Shown: positions 27,801 to 36,745 of the stretch, piece after piece | How the letters are laid out: each line of letters begins with the position of its first letter | Position numbering within the stretch: the first letter of the stretch is position 1 | Origin: Saxidomus purpurata | Taxonomy: Eukaryota > Mollusca > Bivalvia > Venerida > Veneridae | NCBI GenBank assembly: GCA_022818135.1 | Contig: JAFMSR010000012.1 | Coordinates: 12,301,157 to 12,365,156, forward strand | Direction of reading: 5' to 3' | DNA length: 64,000 bases | Translations under genes and position numbers: made by a program | The notes under the pieces: generated by a model | Database searches by the model: none | The model's input: only the letters and a program-made list of their open reading frames with translations | Told to the model about the DNA's origin: nothing

Positions 27801-30800
27801 CACAGACAAGCTTGTTCACGCTTTAAAAACGTCCTTGAGGTGTTAAAGCCTTTGACTAGTTCCCTGCATCTCAATGACTTTGTAAAGACTTGTACTGACT
27901 TTTTACATAAGAAGAAACAGATTATACAGACTGTTACTAGAAATCATAACGGACAATTAACTACATTGTATATATACACACATTACTTTACATAAACGCA
28001 ACATAAATGTATAGATTACATTGCGTACCATGCAGTACTATATATATTAGAGATTCATATACAAAGACAAATTTTAATTCAACAAATACAAGTACATATT
28101 TATATTACAAAAACATTCTCCACAGTACTAACAGACAACTTAATAGTTTTTTTAAGATTTCATAAATATTTTCCATAATATTATATATTATTTGATATAG
28201 GAAACCTTGATTAAAACAGTGATTAATATTTTTTACAACTGAGGAAGAGTTCAGTAAGTTGAAATCTTACCTAGTAGTGCCAGTACACCACACAAAGCCC
28301 ACACAATCAAGCTGAGACCCACTGAACCACTGCTCTGTAGCACACCCTTTGGCGAGATGAAAATACCAGAACCTGGAATAATAAGATACATAGTGTGAGC
28401 TGCTTATCCTGTAGCTGGTGGGATTGAAGTGCAATTATCCTGTAGCTGATGGGGTTTGAACTCAGCCTTATCCTGTAGCTGGTGGGTTTGAAGTCCACTT
28501 ATCCTGTAGCTAGTGGATTTAAACAGTACTTATCCTGTAGCTGGTGGGTTTAAACACTACTTATCCTGTAGCTGGTGGATTTAAACACTACTTATCCCTT
28601 AGCTAGTAAGTTTGTACTCTATCTATACCCTGTAGCTAATTGGTTTAAACTCTACCTATCCTGTAGCTAATTGGTTTAAACTCTACCTATCTTGTAGCTA
28701 TGGGGCTTGATCACTACTTGTCCCAAAGGTGGTGTTTTGAATGCCATTTAAGTCGTGTAAAAGTCACAGTAATTGTTGATTTTTTATGTTAAAGTCTTTT
28801 ATTTCTTTATAAAAAGAATATTCTGTTTCACCTGGACATAAACAAGTAATTTTTGTAAGGGGAATCTAGATTATAAATGCACATGATAGGGTAAGTAAAT
28901 ACAGAATATTCTTGGGAACTCTTAGACTGATACAAGAACATTTACTATCCAGTCCTGCAAGCTATATTTACAAGTACATAATTAACTTTTGACATAAAAA
29001 CAGCACTCACTATTCTATTATCTCATTTCTTCCCACATGTCCCAAAAAATACATTTAGGAAGTACTTAATATCAAATCTACTACAAATAAAACTCTGAAT
29101 TACCTCCCCTCTTTATAGGTGTTACTGGGTATAAAAACATGACTTGGTATTTAATAGCAGTCTGGCATTCATGTGAATGTAGGTACAGACAGTGTCTTGA
29201 CCTGGACATTACTTCCTACAGAGGGCTAATGCCTTTGAGACAGTTCTGCAGTGTCAGCCAAAGTTCATTCTTGTGGTGTCTATTCATGTCTGGTTTCTAA
29301 TTTTTCAAGCATACAACATTATCAACACTACAGTATCTCTCAAACATATTACATAATTAACCTTTTTTTCTGCTGGCAGCCTTTGATTTTGTCCTTGGGA
29401 CCAGAGCCATATTACTATTGCTGGGAGTTTATGAGAGGGAGACCCCATTAAATGCCATATTACCAATGCTGGGGGATGATTAGAGGGAACTAGCGTTGTA
29501 TGCCATATTCCCATTGATTGGAGTTGATGAGAGGGAACCAGCATTGTATGCCATATTCCCACTGATTGGAGTTGATGAGAGGGAACCAGCGTTGTATGCC
29601 ATATTCCCACTGATTGGAGTTGATGAGAGGGAACCAGCGTTGTATGCCATATTACCATTGCTGAGAGGTGATCATTCTTAAGCTATGTACATGTAAACAC
29701 TGCTGGGCAGTTACCACTCCGGAAGCAACAAATTTACATTTTTAAGTTAAATTGCCATCAGCGGAAGGTGCCACTAAGGGAGATAATTCTGTATGCCAAG
29801 TGACCAATACTGGAAGGTAACCACAGCAGGGGATTATGACACTATAATGACATAGCACTTGGAGGTAACTCTTTGGGGAGATAGCATGAATGTATGTAAT
29901 GTGATCTTTCCTCGAAGGTGAAGATATTTATTCTATATAATTTCAAACTGCAGAACATGCATGCTAATGTTACTGTATACTATTTCTCTACAAGTAGAAA
30001 AGTTGCTGCGGATCGCAGCAAAGAAGATAGCGTTGCCCAAATGATGATGACTTGTATTAAAGGCAGAACTGTATTAGACTTCGGAACACGATTTTGAGAC
30101 GCGTTAAAAAACAAGAGAGAGACATATTAAATCGACTGATTTTCTTCACTTGACTAGAACTGCCAACAAGAGTAGCCATCTTGACCCTATATCGTCCACC
30201 TGAGTGCATGGCCTACTTATTACACAGTGTGATCAAAATCAACCTTGATCTATATGTGTCCCAGATTTAGTTAGGTTATCACCAAGACCGGAAGATTCTG
30301 GCTAATTCTCATAAAATTAGTTATAAGATGTGACTTTTAGAGCAATAAAAAGTTATCTCTTGAGCTGATCTTGTTACCTAGTTTTGGATCCAAGGTGACC
30401 ACCATTCCAATATAACATAGACAAACATTTTGACCAATGTTCATTGATCGGCTATAAAATATGGCTTTTAGAGTGTTTACAAGGTTCTTCTTTAATTTGA
30501 CTGTGTGACCTACATTGTAGTTTCTATATAACTCCAGATGATCCAGATTCAAACTTGACCTAGAAATCATTGAGACAAACATTTTGACCAATTTACATGA
30601 TGGTAGTCTCTAGAATGTGGTCGACAATATAATCACATGCATACTCTTAATATACTTTACAACTTTAATACAGGGGTCGATTGATTAAAACCAAGGAATA
30701 GAAAGAAGCAAGTTTTTTTTTAGTTTCAAATTACACTGAGTCTTGCAATTACGACAATATACCCCCGGCAAATCCCTGGTTGCAGTGTTTAGAGTGTTAT

Positions 30801-33800
30801 AATAATTGTTTATGACTACAATAACTGTGCAAAGACATATATACAAAATTTATACAAGTATATTAAGTGGAAGTGTATTTTACCGTTATTGCAAGGAAAA
30901 CTTTGTGGCATACAGACTGTAATATTTCTCAGAGTAGTAAGTATAAGATGGTGTTCTATTTAATCATTTGTTTTACAATATGTCAGAGTTTTTCTACCTA
31001 GAGGAAAAGAGCAAAATCTAGAAATTTGTGCAAAGGAAAGTTTCCAAAGGAAACGGATGCTCCCGCTTTGTGCTTTTCAGTAACATGCAAATATGAAAAC
31101 ACTGCGGATCCAGGGGGCACGGCCTCCCCCCCCCCCCTAAAACCCAACCTTCCCAACCTAAATATCTCACTCAGTATAAATTTATATTTTCTGTTTCCGA
31201 AATTGGTATCTTAAAAGTATCAAAAACACGTTTTAAATGCAGGAAAATGCCCGAAATGGCCCCCTCGAAAAAAATTTTGGGGGAGCATGCCCCGAACCCC
31301 CCTAGAGAGTGCCTCCCTATTTTTTAACCTCTGGCTACGGCCTTGACATTGTTCATTGCCATTCAGTTATACATGGTATTTATACACTCGCTCGCTCCAC
31401 CATTAAATTAGTGTTCGATTACTTAAAAACAGAGAATAAAACACAGTCATAATTGCCGTCTTATAAGGCTTGAGCAGAACTAACAAATGGCAAAAAGTAC
31501 CCCCCTAAGACCAAATCCTGGATCCGCCACTGGAAAATGTATAACGCCTATCATACAGGTGCACACATGTGTTTCTCTGAACTATTAAGTGCAAATGTGG
31601 CCATAATCGAACTTGACCTGTAAGATGGATATTTACGAATGTAAATTGTATATAGTGGTCATCTGTAGTGTGCATAGGCTATATTCAATGCATTGTTACT
31701 GTACTTTCTATGCGAATTTTAAATTTTAAACATTTTTCCTGACCATCATAATGGGGAGAAACAGTCCCGAAAGATCGTAATGGCGGGTCTTTCAATTTGG
31801 AAAAATTTTTGGTGGTAAAAGACTACACCACGGAAAGCCGAAACGTTACTGGAAATTTCCCGCCGATATGAACAAAACAATATAAACAAAGAATACTCAG
31901 AAGTCGGTAAAACATGAGCGGGGCCTATATACACTCGTTGAACTAATATTGAATTCTATAGTTTCTATTACAGATGAAAACGTTCCGAATACTGCTCTTA
32001 GTGCTCAATATTATTACTTTAACAATGAAAAATCATGTTTGGTTACACATGTACCAAATGCAGATATTTTTAATACTGAAATGATAACGCTATTGTGTGT
32101 TTGTCATATCGGCAAAAATTTCTGGAAGTGGCCTTTTTTGTGTTCTGGTCTGGTCAGGTCAGGGTTTTACCACATACCTCAATATTCACCGAAATGAACT
32201 GTTATTTGCCGAAAAAGAAATGTTTAATATAAAACACGATTATTCATCATTTTTATCATTAAACTATTCTGTGCCTTTTTGTAGCAAATTTAGAATACTG
32301 CACTGTTTACCAGTGGAATTTAGTTCAATGTCAGTAACTTCAACGAAGTCTTTTCAGTATCGAAAACGAATTTATTCACTACTACCGATACGGTGATAAA
32401 TTGATCATTGCCACCTCACCAGTGACTTCCAGTTACATTACCCCAAACATGCGTTGCGCTGAGGCGCAACGCAATAACGTTGCTGGCATGCATTGCTTTC
32501 AGCTCAAGCGCAATGGTGCTTTGTATACTTGAGCAAGCATATCAATTGCAAACCCCCAAGATCTGGAAAATACCACTAAATTAACAACATCCATCAAGCG
32601 AAGATTATTCCAGAATGTTTATTAGTTTTATTTTTGCCATTCTTGTGCTGCCAATCAAGGCATCAAATATTTATCTGTTTTCAGAATCTGGAATGTACAG
32701 ATGGGGGAAGTTTTCAAAACAGAGAGCTAGAAGTAAAAATAAACACCATACAATCATGTGCCAAAAATGTTTTTTTCCATTATGAATGAGTTTGAATTAT
32801 TTTTTTATTCAAGACACATTTAGAAAACAACCCAGAAACCATTTAGGCCATAAGTTTAATGATGAAACCACTAGTTATTTTAAAGGTCTATCAACAAATG
32901 AAATTTTTGTCGTTTGAATTGATGAATTAGGCTAAAATTTATTTCCCTTGGTTAATAAGCTCCAATAGGTGTGGCAGTTTGGTATCTCACGAAGTTTTCG
33001 TGCTTTATAAAGTAGCGCGTAATTGCCATTCAGCCTTGGGTACAGCCGACATAAGACGTTTATTTTTATAAGAAAGTACTGAAGGCTCTATGACCTGTTT
33101 TCATGATTATAAAAAGTATTGAATATTTTCATATTGTGCTATGATCACATTGTAAATGAGTTATATATGCATGTTTGATATTGAAGTTTTCACATGACGG
33201 TATTATTGGTACTGCATAGTTGTAAGGTACATTATGTATATTGAAGTACCGGTATCTTTACATGTTAAAGGGTTTTTGTACAGAAATAAACAGTCATTCT
33301 GTCGGTACCCATACGGATTCTACCAAAAAATACTTTGTGGTTTTTTGTTTCTTGTGTAAGCTATCGGAGGTGTTGTTCATAAGGAAATTTACTACTGACA
33401 AATCATACAGGAGAATAATGGAGGGTGGCAGTTCTTTTACCTGTTAACAAGTTACTTGACAATTAAACCAGGGAATATTTTAACAATTATTACAACGTTT
33501 GGTGCCATGCTCAATCTGACACCCAAAGAAATATCCATAGTCTTTAAGTACTGTCCAAATGAGCAAATATTCCATAGAAATGGGATCATGTTATGCCATT
33601 TAAAGAAATTTAAGGGTCAAAACTCTAGCATTTTTTTTTGGGGGGGGGGGGGGAAATATGATGTTGATGGTAATCCAACATGTTCTAGACCTCTAAGTCC
33701 AGTACCATCAGGGTTTGTTAATATCTTGTAACACTTAATCTCAACATTGCCTAAAAGTTCAAAGGCAATGATATCTGTGTCACAAAGGTAACCCGATGAG

Positions 33801-36745
33801 TCATCAGCCTAGATCCAGACTTTGCACCAAACTTGATTCATACCTGCACACACAAAAATAGTTCTTGTCATTTTTGCAGGTGTTGTTGTCTTTTCCCCAT
33901 CAGATTGTGTTTGTTTGATTATTTATTCTTATCTTTTTCCAGGAAGCCATTGACAGATAGAGATGCCTTCTGACAGATATGAAGGATGTTACTAAATATG
34001 AAACCTTCCTAGAAAAAAAACCCGCATCAACTAAGTAACCGAAGTCAACTGCTGTGTTAATTGAGGCAAAACCATGCAGAGAAAATCCTTTTTTTTTTCA
34101 TAAAGTCTCTGAAAAAATGTTATTGGCACCCTTGCCTGCTCAGGAAATGGAGACAAATGTTTTTTTCGCCTACATCTATTAGGAGCAAGTGGATTGCCAT
34201 TAACACTAGGTAGGTTAGACGGATTGCCATTAACACTAGGTAGGTTAGACGTCATCTGATTCTCTCCATAGAAATTTTGATTTCCCCTGACAATGAAGTA
34301 TACAGAAAATGACACTAACTTTTTCCATAACAAGTCTGAATAACCTCCCGCAGATTTGTTACTGACATTCCGATTTCCTGTAAGAGACATTATGCAAACC
34401 CATTATTCCAAATAAAAATAACTCCTAGTTCATTACCCCCACTCAAAAACTGATTGTTCTTAATTATCTGACAAGTATCATTAATCTGGCAAAAATCTGG
34501 CAACACACAGCGAACTTGTTAGAAAGTTCTCTTGTTTCTTCTTATTACTGTACTAACTACATTGTAGGTTGCCCTAACTCCTACAGCAGCCAAATTCTAA
34601 TTCTACTGTACAACCAAATTCCTGGGTCGTCCTAATATAACTTCTCCAGAGGCCAAATCCTTAAACCAAGCCGACAGAATATTATGCAAATGGCTATAGC
34701 TCTGCAAGAGTTGGTCATTTTATAAGGTACTGGTTGAAGTTGGATAGGATCAAATTTTTTTAAGGGTTTGCAAACAGACAAAGTAGAATATACCCTCATA
34801 CTGATAAAGACATATACCAATATTCTAGTTGAGATATTTTGAGCAAGCGAGGCTTTCCTTTTAACAAATATTGCAGCGGGGTTTCTTTTTATAACTGTAG
34901 CACTTAGCTTCATACAATGTTCCTGGCAGAAAATCTAAACCAGTTAAAACGCTTGATTTTCTTTGGCTTTTAAGTGTTTTCTTCCAATTTTGCATGCCAT
35001 AGTCAATTAAATCCCTTTCAGTCCCATCTTAATAAGCCAGATTGAAACCTTGGAAATAATTAGCCATACCACAAAGACTCGGGCTAACATTCTGTTCAAT
35101 CAATTAGTGGAAGTATATGACGTTGTTCATTTCGTTTCAATGCAAGCATGAAATTATTAATTATTACATCAATATTAGCATCTTTCGTTAATAGCTAATC
35201 CATTGTATTAATTGTGTTGATCATTAATACAGCCAAACGCCTAGTAATAATTAAGCAAAAGTGGAAGCGAGATCAAGACAGGTAAAACATTTTAGAGCAG
35301 ATGTAATAGATAAATATATACAAGTGCTAATAATTAAGGAATTAAGCAGTACCAGTCTCTAACAGGCTGCAGATATACCAAACATTCTAACTCTTCAGAA
35401 GTAACAAGTACCTATCGCTAAGATGTATTTTTTGCGTCATAGGTGTGTGCCTTTCAAGTATAAGTCAATATACTCAATAAGAGTATCTGAGAAAAGATGT
35501 TTTTTCAGTGTCTAGTCAACAAGTCTAGTCGTTGTTTTGTCAACATTTATTTTACTATCATAGTCTTCTTTTATTAACAAACATTTTTTCTACCGTAGTC
35601 TTGCAGTGTCAGGCAATGTCATTTTACAGGGTCTTATGTTGTAAAGATCTTTTTCTGAATGGTCTAGTTTTGTCAAGAAATATTTCTAACAGTCAGTATG
35701 ATCAAAGATGACTTAAAATTTGTCAAAAGATTTCATAAAAAGAATATACATATTGCAATATCAACCATTTTTCCATAACTTCCCCAAAATAAATTATTTG
35801 ATGGAGCTCATATTTACCTTAAATAACCACAGAATTGCTTGCTATATTAGAAATGTTCAGACATTGACCTTAAGAACTTAAGTTTAAAATTGCAGATACA
35901 ATAACATCAGGTTTTTTTTTACTTGTTCTTTTATATTAATGGGTAATGCTCAATAGGAAGAACAAATGTATGGTAAATGGATATTATATCCCCCTCAATT
36001 TTGCTCAATTGGACTTTATTCCCCTGATGATTTTGCACAGGAGGACATTAATTATATTAGCCTCTTGATAGCTTTGCAAAGGAGGACATTATCTTGATAA
36101 ATTTTAAATTTGCAAATGGGGACATTGTCCTCTTCTCTTGATAAAATTATCCCCTTCATAAATATGTTTATGGTACAAATATTGTATCAGTGACACCAAT
36201 AATTATCTTGCTTTGACATTCATAACTTCATGTTTCTCAGCCGACTTCAAATGACCATAATTATCTATTCTACTTTTTTAAAAATAATGTTTTCAATTTT
36301 TCAAGAGAATGGCTTTTACACATAAATTTTAGAAAGACATAAAAGCAGCTCTTAAAAATGTTGCCATGATACCTGGTTTCCTTGTGACCTTACCCATTAC
36401 TGTATGATTATAAATGTAAAATGTGTACACAATATAAGTCCCGAGTACAAAGTCAAACAACGTTTTCATACCTATCATTGTTCCAACGATGAGAGCAACA
36501 CCGGAAAGAAGCCCCACCCTTTTCTTCATCTGCATGAATTCAATGTCGGGAACTTTCGGCCCCTCTGAGCTACCAGAATCACTGGACAGACTCGACTTAT
36601 CGGAAATCTGACACTGCAACAGTAAGTGATCACCTTTTTCGTCATTTGGTACCTTCTCGTATCCAAGTTTCTTAAGATCTCGAAGTTCGATGTTCTTGAT
36701 GCCATTTCGTACGGGCTCCTCTTCCACCAACACGCTGTCGTTCAT
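9821..36745 (-). CDS. SLC7-family amino acid transporter light chain, b(0,+)AT-like
   Basis: Twelve coding exons join to 1623 nt, or 540 residues plus stop, with GT-AG introns and consistent phases throughout. Known family role: a 12-TM amino acid exchanger (APC superfamily, LeuT fold) that reaches the plasma membrane as a disulfide-linked pair with an SLC3 heavy chain. Visible motifs are GTMIGSGIF (88-96, the broken TM1 substrate site), EPFYGPC (192-198, with Cys198 at the place of the heavy-chain disulfide), [13 protein letters not shown] (277-289), NNLNYVTEE (290-298), [11 protein letters not shown] (370-380) and AAREGHLP (385-392). AYDGW, CFTGGR and WFFYGLT favour b(0,+)AT (SLC7A9) over y+LAT or LAT; substrate range is inferred only. 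The cytosolic N-terminus (about 75 residues, acidic and Ser-rich) is much longer than I recall for human b(0,+)AT. The start used is the first Met after an acceptor-like site; an upstream exon may extend it. Confidence 0.95.
10464..10632 (-). CDS. Transporter exon 11 (TM11-TM12)
   Basis: This exon encodes residues 463-518 and the first base of 519. It holds two hydrophobic helices, [20 protein letters not shown] and [20 protein letters not shown], split by the polar loop IIQDPRIE. The acceptor is 'atttcag' and the donor 'gtatgt'. IAPII followed by a short polar loop is typical of the family between TM11 and TM12. Confidence 0.93.
10890..11090. repeat. G/T-rich stretch in intron 10
   Basis: About 200 bases of plus strand are strongly enriched in TGT/GTG words ('gtgtttgtgttgtgac', 'ttgtgctgtggctgttgtt') and poor in A and C runs. 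On the transcribed sense strand this is a CA-rich tract. It is not a clean microsatellite and has no open frame. Confidence 0.6.
11392..11541 (-). CDS. Transporter exon 10 (TM9-TM10)
   Basis: This exon is exactly 50 codons (413-462), phase 0 at both ends. It reads [20 protein letters not shown], then [19 protein letters not shown] and the basic loop [11 protein letters not shown]. The WFFYGLT...R...KE..RPYK pattern closely follows the b(0,+)AT signature. The acceptor is 'ttctag' and the donor 'gtaaaa'. Confidence 0.95.
12330..12530 (+). repeat. tRNA-like SINE fragment in intron 9
   Basis: A B-box-like motif ('gtcatgggttcaaactc') is preceded by a weak A-box-like stretch and followed by 'atgtgagaaagttggcagtt', which recurs near 40260 and, diverged, near 17620. 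Its 3' part lies about 25 bp from the donor of exon 9. The boundaries are approximate. Confidence 0.55.
12556..12652 (-). CDS. Transporter exon 9 (loop after TM8)
   Basis: This exon encodes the last base of Arg380 and residues 381-412. [15 protein letters not shown] is followed by [17 protein letters not shown]. The AAREGHLP and H.R..TP.P elements are highly conserved in the SLC7 light chains, in the intracellular loop after TM8. The acceptor is 'ttttcag' and the donor 'gtaagt'. Confidence 0.95.
12840..13020 (-). repeat. Possible minus-strand tRNA-like SINE fragment
   Basis: The plus strand reads 'gatggggatcaaacccctga' followed by 'ggcaaacacgctacca', which is the reverse of a tRNA-like B box and a tRNA-like 5' part. 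It lies in intron 8 and is degenerate. Confidence 0.4.
13536..13639 (-). CDS. Transporter exon 8 (TM7 end to TM8)
   Basis: This exon encodes residues 346-379 and two bases of Arg380. [20 protein letters not shown] leads into [15 protein letters not shown]. The [10 protein letters not shown] motif is characteristic of b(0,+)AT-type light chains (GAANGTCFTAGR in the human protein, recalled from general knowledge). The acceptor is 'ttgtag' and the donor 'gtaagt'. Confidence 0.95.
14052..14494. repeat. Intronic minisatellite (about 20-21 bp) with a 180-bp higher-order repeat
   Basis: Variants of 'gatgataataacatgatatt' run through the exon-8-proximal part of intron 7. Line 14101-14160 recurs with only about two changes at 14281-14340, exactly 180 bp on, so blocks of several units were duplicated together. 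The array ends only about 20 bp from the exon 7 donor at 14514. Confidence 0.9.
14515..14638 (-). CDS. Transporter exon 7 (TM6b-TM7 region)
   Basis: This exon encodes the last base of Lys304 and residues 305-345. [20 protein letters not shown] runs into [21 protein letters not shown]. The [14 protein letters not shown] block and the SYFTV element are near-diagnostic for b(0,+)AT-type light chains. The acceptor is 'tttcag' and the donor 'gtaagt'. Confidence 0.96.
15389..15433 (-). CDS. Transporter exon 6 (45-bp small exon)
   Basis: Only 45 bp, this exon encodes [14 protein letters not shown] (290-303) with one base of Trp289 before it and two bases of Lys304 after it. It has a clean acceptor 'tttcag' and donor 'gtaagt'. 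[10 protein letters not shown] is one of the best-conserved motifs of the family, so the exon is needed despite its size. Confidence 0.94.
15470..15600 (-). repeat. Possible tRNA-like SINE fragment
   Basis: The plus strand 'gatttgaaccagaaacctct' resembles a reversed B box. It is followed by 'ggtataggaccccaacacc'. It lies in intron 5 and no boundaries are visible. Confidence 0.35.
15700..15900 (+). repeat. Possible tRNA-like SINE fragment
   Basis: 'gagggtttgatcccaccagt' resembles a tRNA B box followed by a SINE body ('ggtagtatccttcggcaaga'). It is degenerate and lies in intron 5. Confidence 0.4.
16548..16647 (-). CDS. Transporter exon 5 (TM6 start)
   Basis: This exon encodes the end of Gly256, residues 257-288 and two bases of Trp289. 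[18 protein letters not shown] is followed by [14 protein letters not shown]. The aromatic residue ending AYDGW matches the Trp of b(0,+)AT implicated in substrate handling (Trp230 in the human protein, family knowledge). The acceptor is 'gcttcag' and the donor 'gtatgt'. Confidence 0.95.
17219..17344 (-). CDS. Transporter exon 4 (TM4-TM5)
   Basis: This exon encodes the last two bases of Phe214, residues 215-255 and one base of Gly256. [20 protein letters not shown] is followed by [21 protein letters not shown]. The SxxxxTxVQNxFTxxKL pattern is conserved across SLC7 light chains. The acceptor is 'tttcag' and the donor 'gtaaac'. Confidence 0.95.
17530..17720 (+). repeat. tRNA-like SINE fragment in intron 3-4 region
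   Basis: This fragment has 'attgagttcgagtcctac' (B-box-like) followed by 'atgtgagaaagctgacagta'. It is diverged but of the same family as the copy at 12330-12530. It sits just upstream of exon 4. Confidence 0.5.
18352..18615 (-). CDS. Transporter exon 3 (TM2-TM4)
   Basis: The largest core exon, encoding residues 127-213. Key elements are [20 protein letters not shown], then [40 protein letters not shown] and [12 protein letters not shown] with Cys198. [16 protein letters not shown] and LFxWxSxLxxKP are b(0,+)AT signatures. Compared with the human protein as I recall it, about seven residues (SPLHRTL) are inserted before GPIPAFLF. The acceptor 'tttaaag' is weak and the donor is 'gtaagt'. Confidence 0.95.
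19890..20260. repeat. Irregular repeats with 'ccttcccagtga' core
   Basis: The core 'cttcccagtga' followed by an A-rich stretch recurs at about 19948, 20059, 20129 and 20241, with spacings of 70-112 bp. Sequence between the cores is only loosely similar. Purpose unknown; it is probably a diverged tandem repeat. Confidence 0.6.
25285..25410. repeat. Short repeats of 'cgcgaagtgacgcga' type
   Basis: The words 'cgcgaagtgacgcgat', 'cgcgaagtgacgcgat', 'gcgaagtcactt' and 'cgcgaagtgtgaag' recur within about 120 bp in an otherwise CpG-poor intron. The same 'tcgcgtgaagta' wording appears at about 24345. This looks like a low-copy local repeat. Confidence 0.5.
28271..28372 (-). CDS. Transporter exon 2 (TM1 end to TM2)
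   Basis: This exon encodes the last two bases of Gly92, residues 93-125 and one base of Gly126. [20 protein letters not shown] is followed by [14 protein letters not shown]. The intron 1/2 junction falls inside GSGIF, the TM1 substrate site, with phase 1. SGIF.SPKGVL and GLSLxVWALxGxLxLLG are strongly conserved in SLC7 light chains. The acceptor is 'attccag' and the donor 'gtaaga'. Confidence 0.96.
28402..28743. repeat. Intronic minisatellite, about 31-33 bp, 10-11 copies
   Basis: The core 'tatcctgtagctggtgggtt' is followed by 'taaacactact'. Copies drift gradually ('agctaattggtttaaactct' at the far end). The array starts only about 30 bp upstream (in gene sense) of the exon 2 acceptor, so it replaces the usual branch-point neighbourhood. 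Confidence 0.9.
29401..29673. repeat. Minisatellite, 48-bp unit, about 5.5 copies
   Basis: The unit contains 'gagttgatgagagggaacca' and 'ttgtatgccatattccca'. The central three copies are nearly identical and outer ones diverge, as expected for unequal exchange. The 48-bp period keeps frames open on both strands, so the apparent repetitive proteins are artefacts. It lies in intron 1. Confidence 0.9.
30230..30620. repeat. Diverged repeat of the 'gacaaacattttgaccaa' family
   Basis: Phrases 'gacaaacattttgaccaatg' at about 30420 and 'gagacaaacattttgaccaa' near 30570, with 'agagtgtttacaagg', match the units at 42.9-43.6 and 51.7-52.2 kb. This is a degraded copy of that non-autonomous family. Confidence 0.6.
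31100..31532. mobile_element. hAT-like non-autonomous element remnant
   Basis: The left end reads 'cactgcggatccaggggg' and the right end 'cctggatccgccactg', an inverted pair close to the common hAT terminus CAGTGGCGGATCC (family knowledge). The interior holds G/C runs ('ggccccctcgaaaaaaat', 'gccccgaacccccc') and a second terminus-like 'cctctggctacggcc' at about 31328. It may therefore be two overlapping relics. No convincing 8-bp target duplication was found. Confidence 0.65.
32450..32473. other. Perfect 10-bp stem hairpin
   Basis: TGCGTTGCGC, a four-base TGAG loop, then GCGCAACGCA. It is notable for five CpG-type steps in a CpG-poor neighbourhood. It lies in intron 1 with no adjacent gene. 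It may be part of a decayed repeat. Confidence 0.7.
33639..33653. repeat. Poly-G tract
   Basis: A run of G of about 15 bases follows a T run, in intron 1. Confidence 0.8.
34191..34250. repeat. Exact 30-bp direct duplication
   Basis: A 30-base unit starting 'ggattgccattaacactagg' occurs twice head to tail with no mismatch. It lies in intron 1 within a minus-strand open frame of 119 codons (34390-34031), where it reads [10 protein letters not shown] twice. That frame has no recognisable domain or splice signals. Confidence 0.85.
36472..36745 (-). CDS. Transporter exon 1 (N-terminus and start of TM1)
   Basis: From the Met at 36745-36743, this exon encodes 91 residues and one base of Gly92. The cytosolic head has an acidic stretch ([11 protein letters not shown]), [20 protein letters not shown] and a Ser cluster ([14 protein letters not shown]), then [20 protein letters not shown] opening TM1. 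The donor is 'gtatga'. Two bases before the ATG lies 'tattttag', an acceptor-like site at 36748-36749, so the exon probably extends to 36747 and is preceded by at least one more exon. A further in-frame Met eight codons upstream would exist only if the site is not spliced. Confidence 0.93.

Larger units (their letters stand above)
18616..28270. other. Intron 2 of the transporter (9.7 kb)
   Basis: This is AT-rich non-coding sequence. It contains a recurrent 'ccttcccagtga' motif at 19.9-20.26 kb, a poly-T tract at about 21807-21826, C-rich runs near 22785-22803, and a unique-looking block near 24.2-25.45 kb with repeated 'cgcgaagtgacgcga'. Two short blocks at 25.62 and 25.88 kb share 'cccagtatctttggcatga'-like text. 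No other exon of this gene was found. Confidence 0.6.

Noticed and set aside
29305..29681. Repetitive open frames on both strands
   Set aside because: They arise from the 48-bp minisatellite period.
34031..34390. Minus-strand 119-codon open frame
   Set aside because: Contains an exact 30-bp duplication and low-complexity text, has no recognisable domain and no splice signals linking it to the transporter frame.
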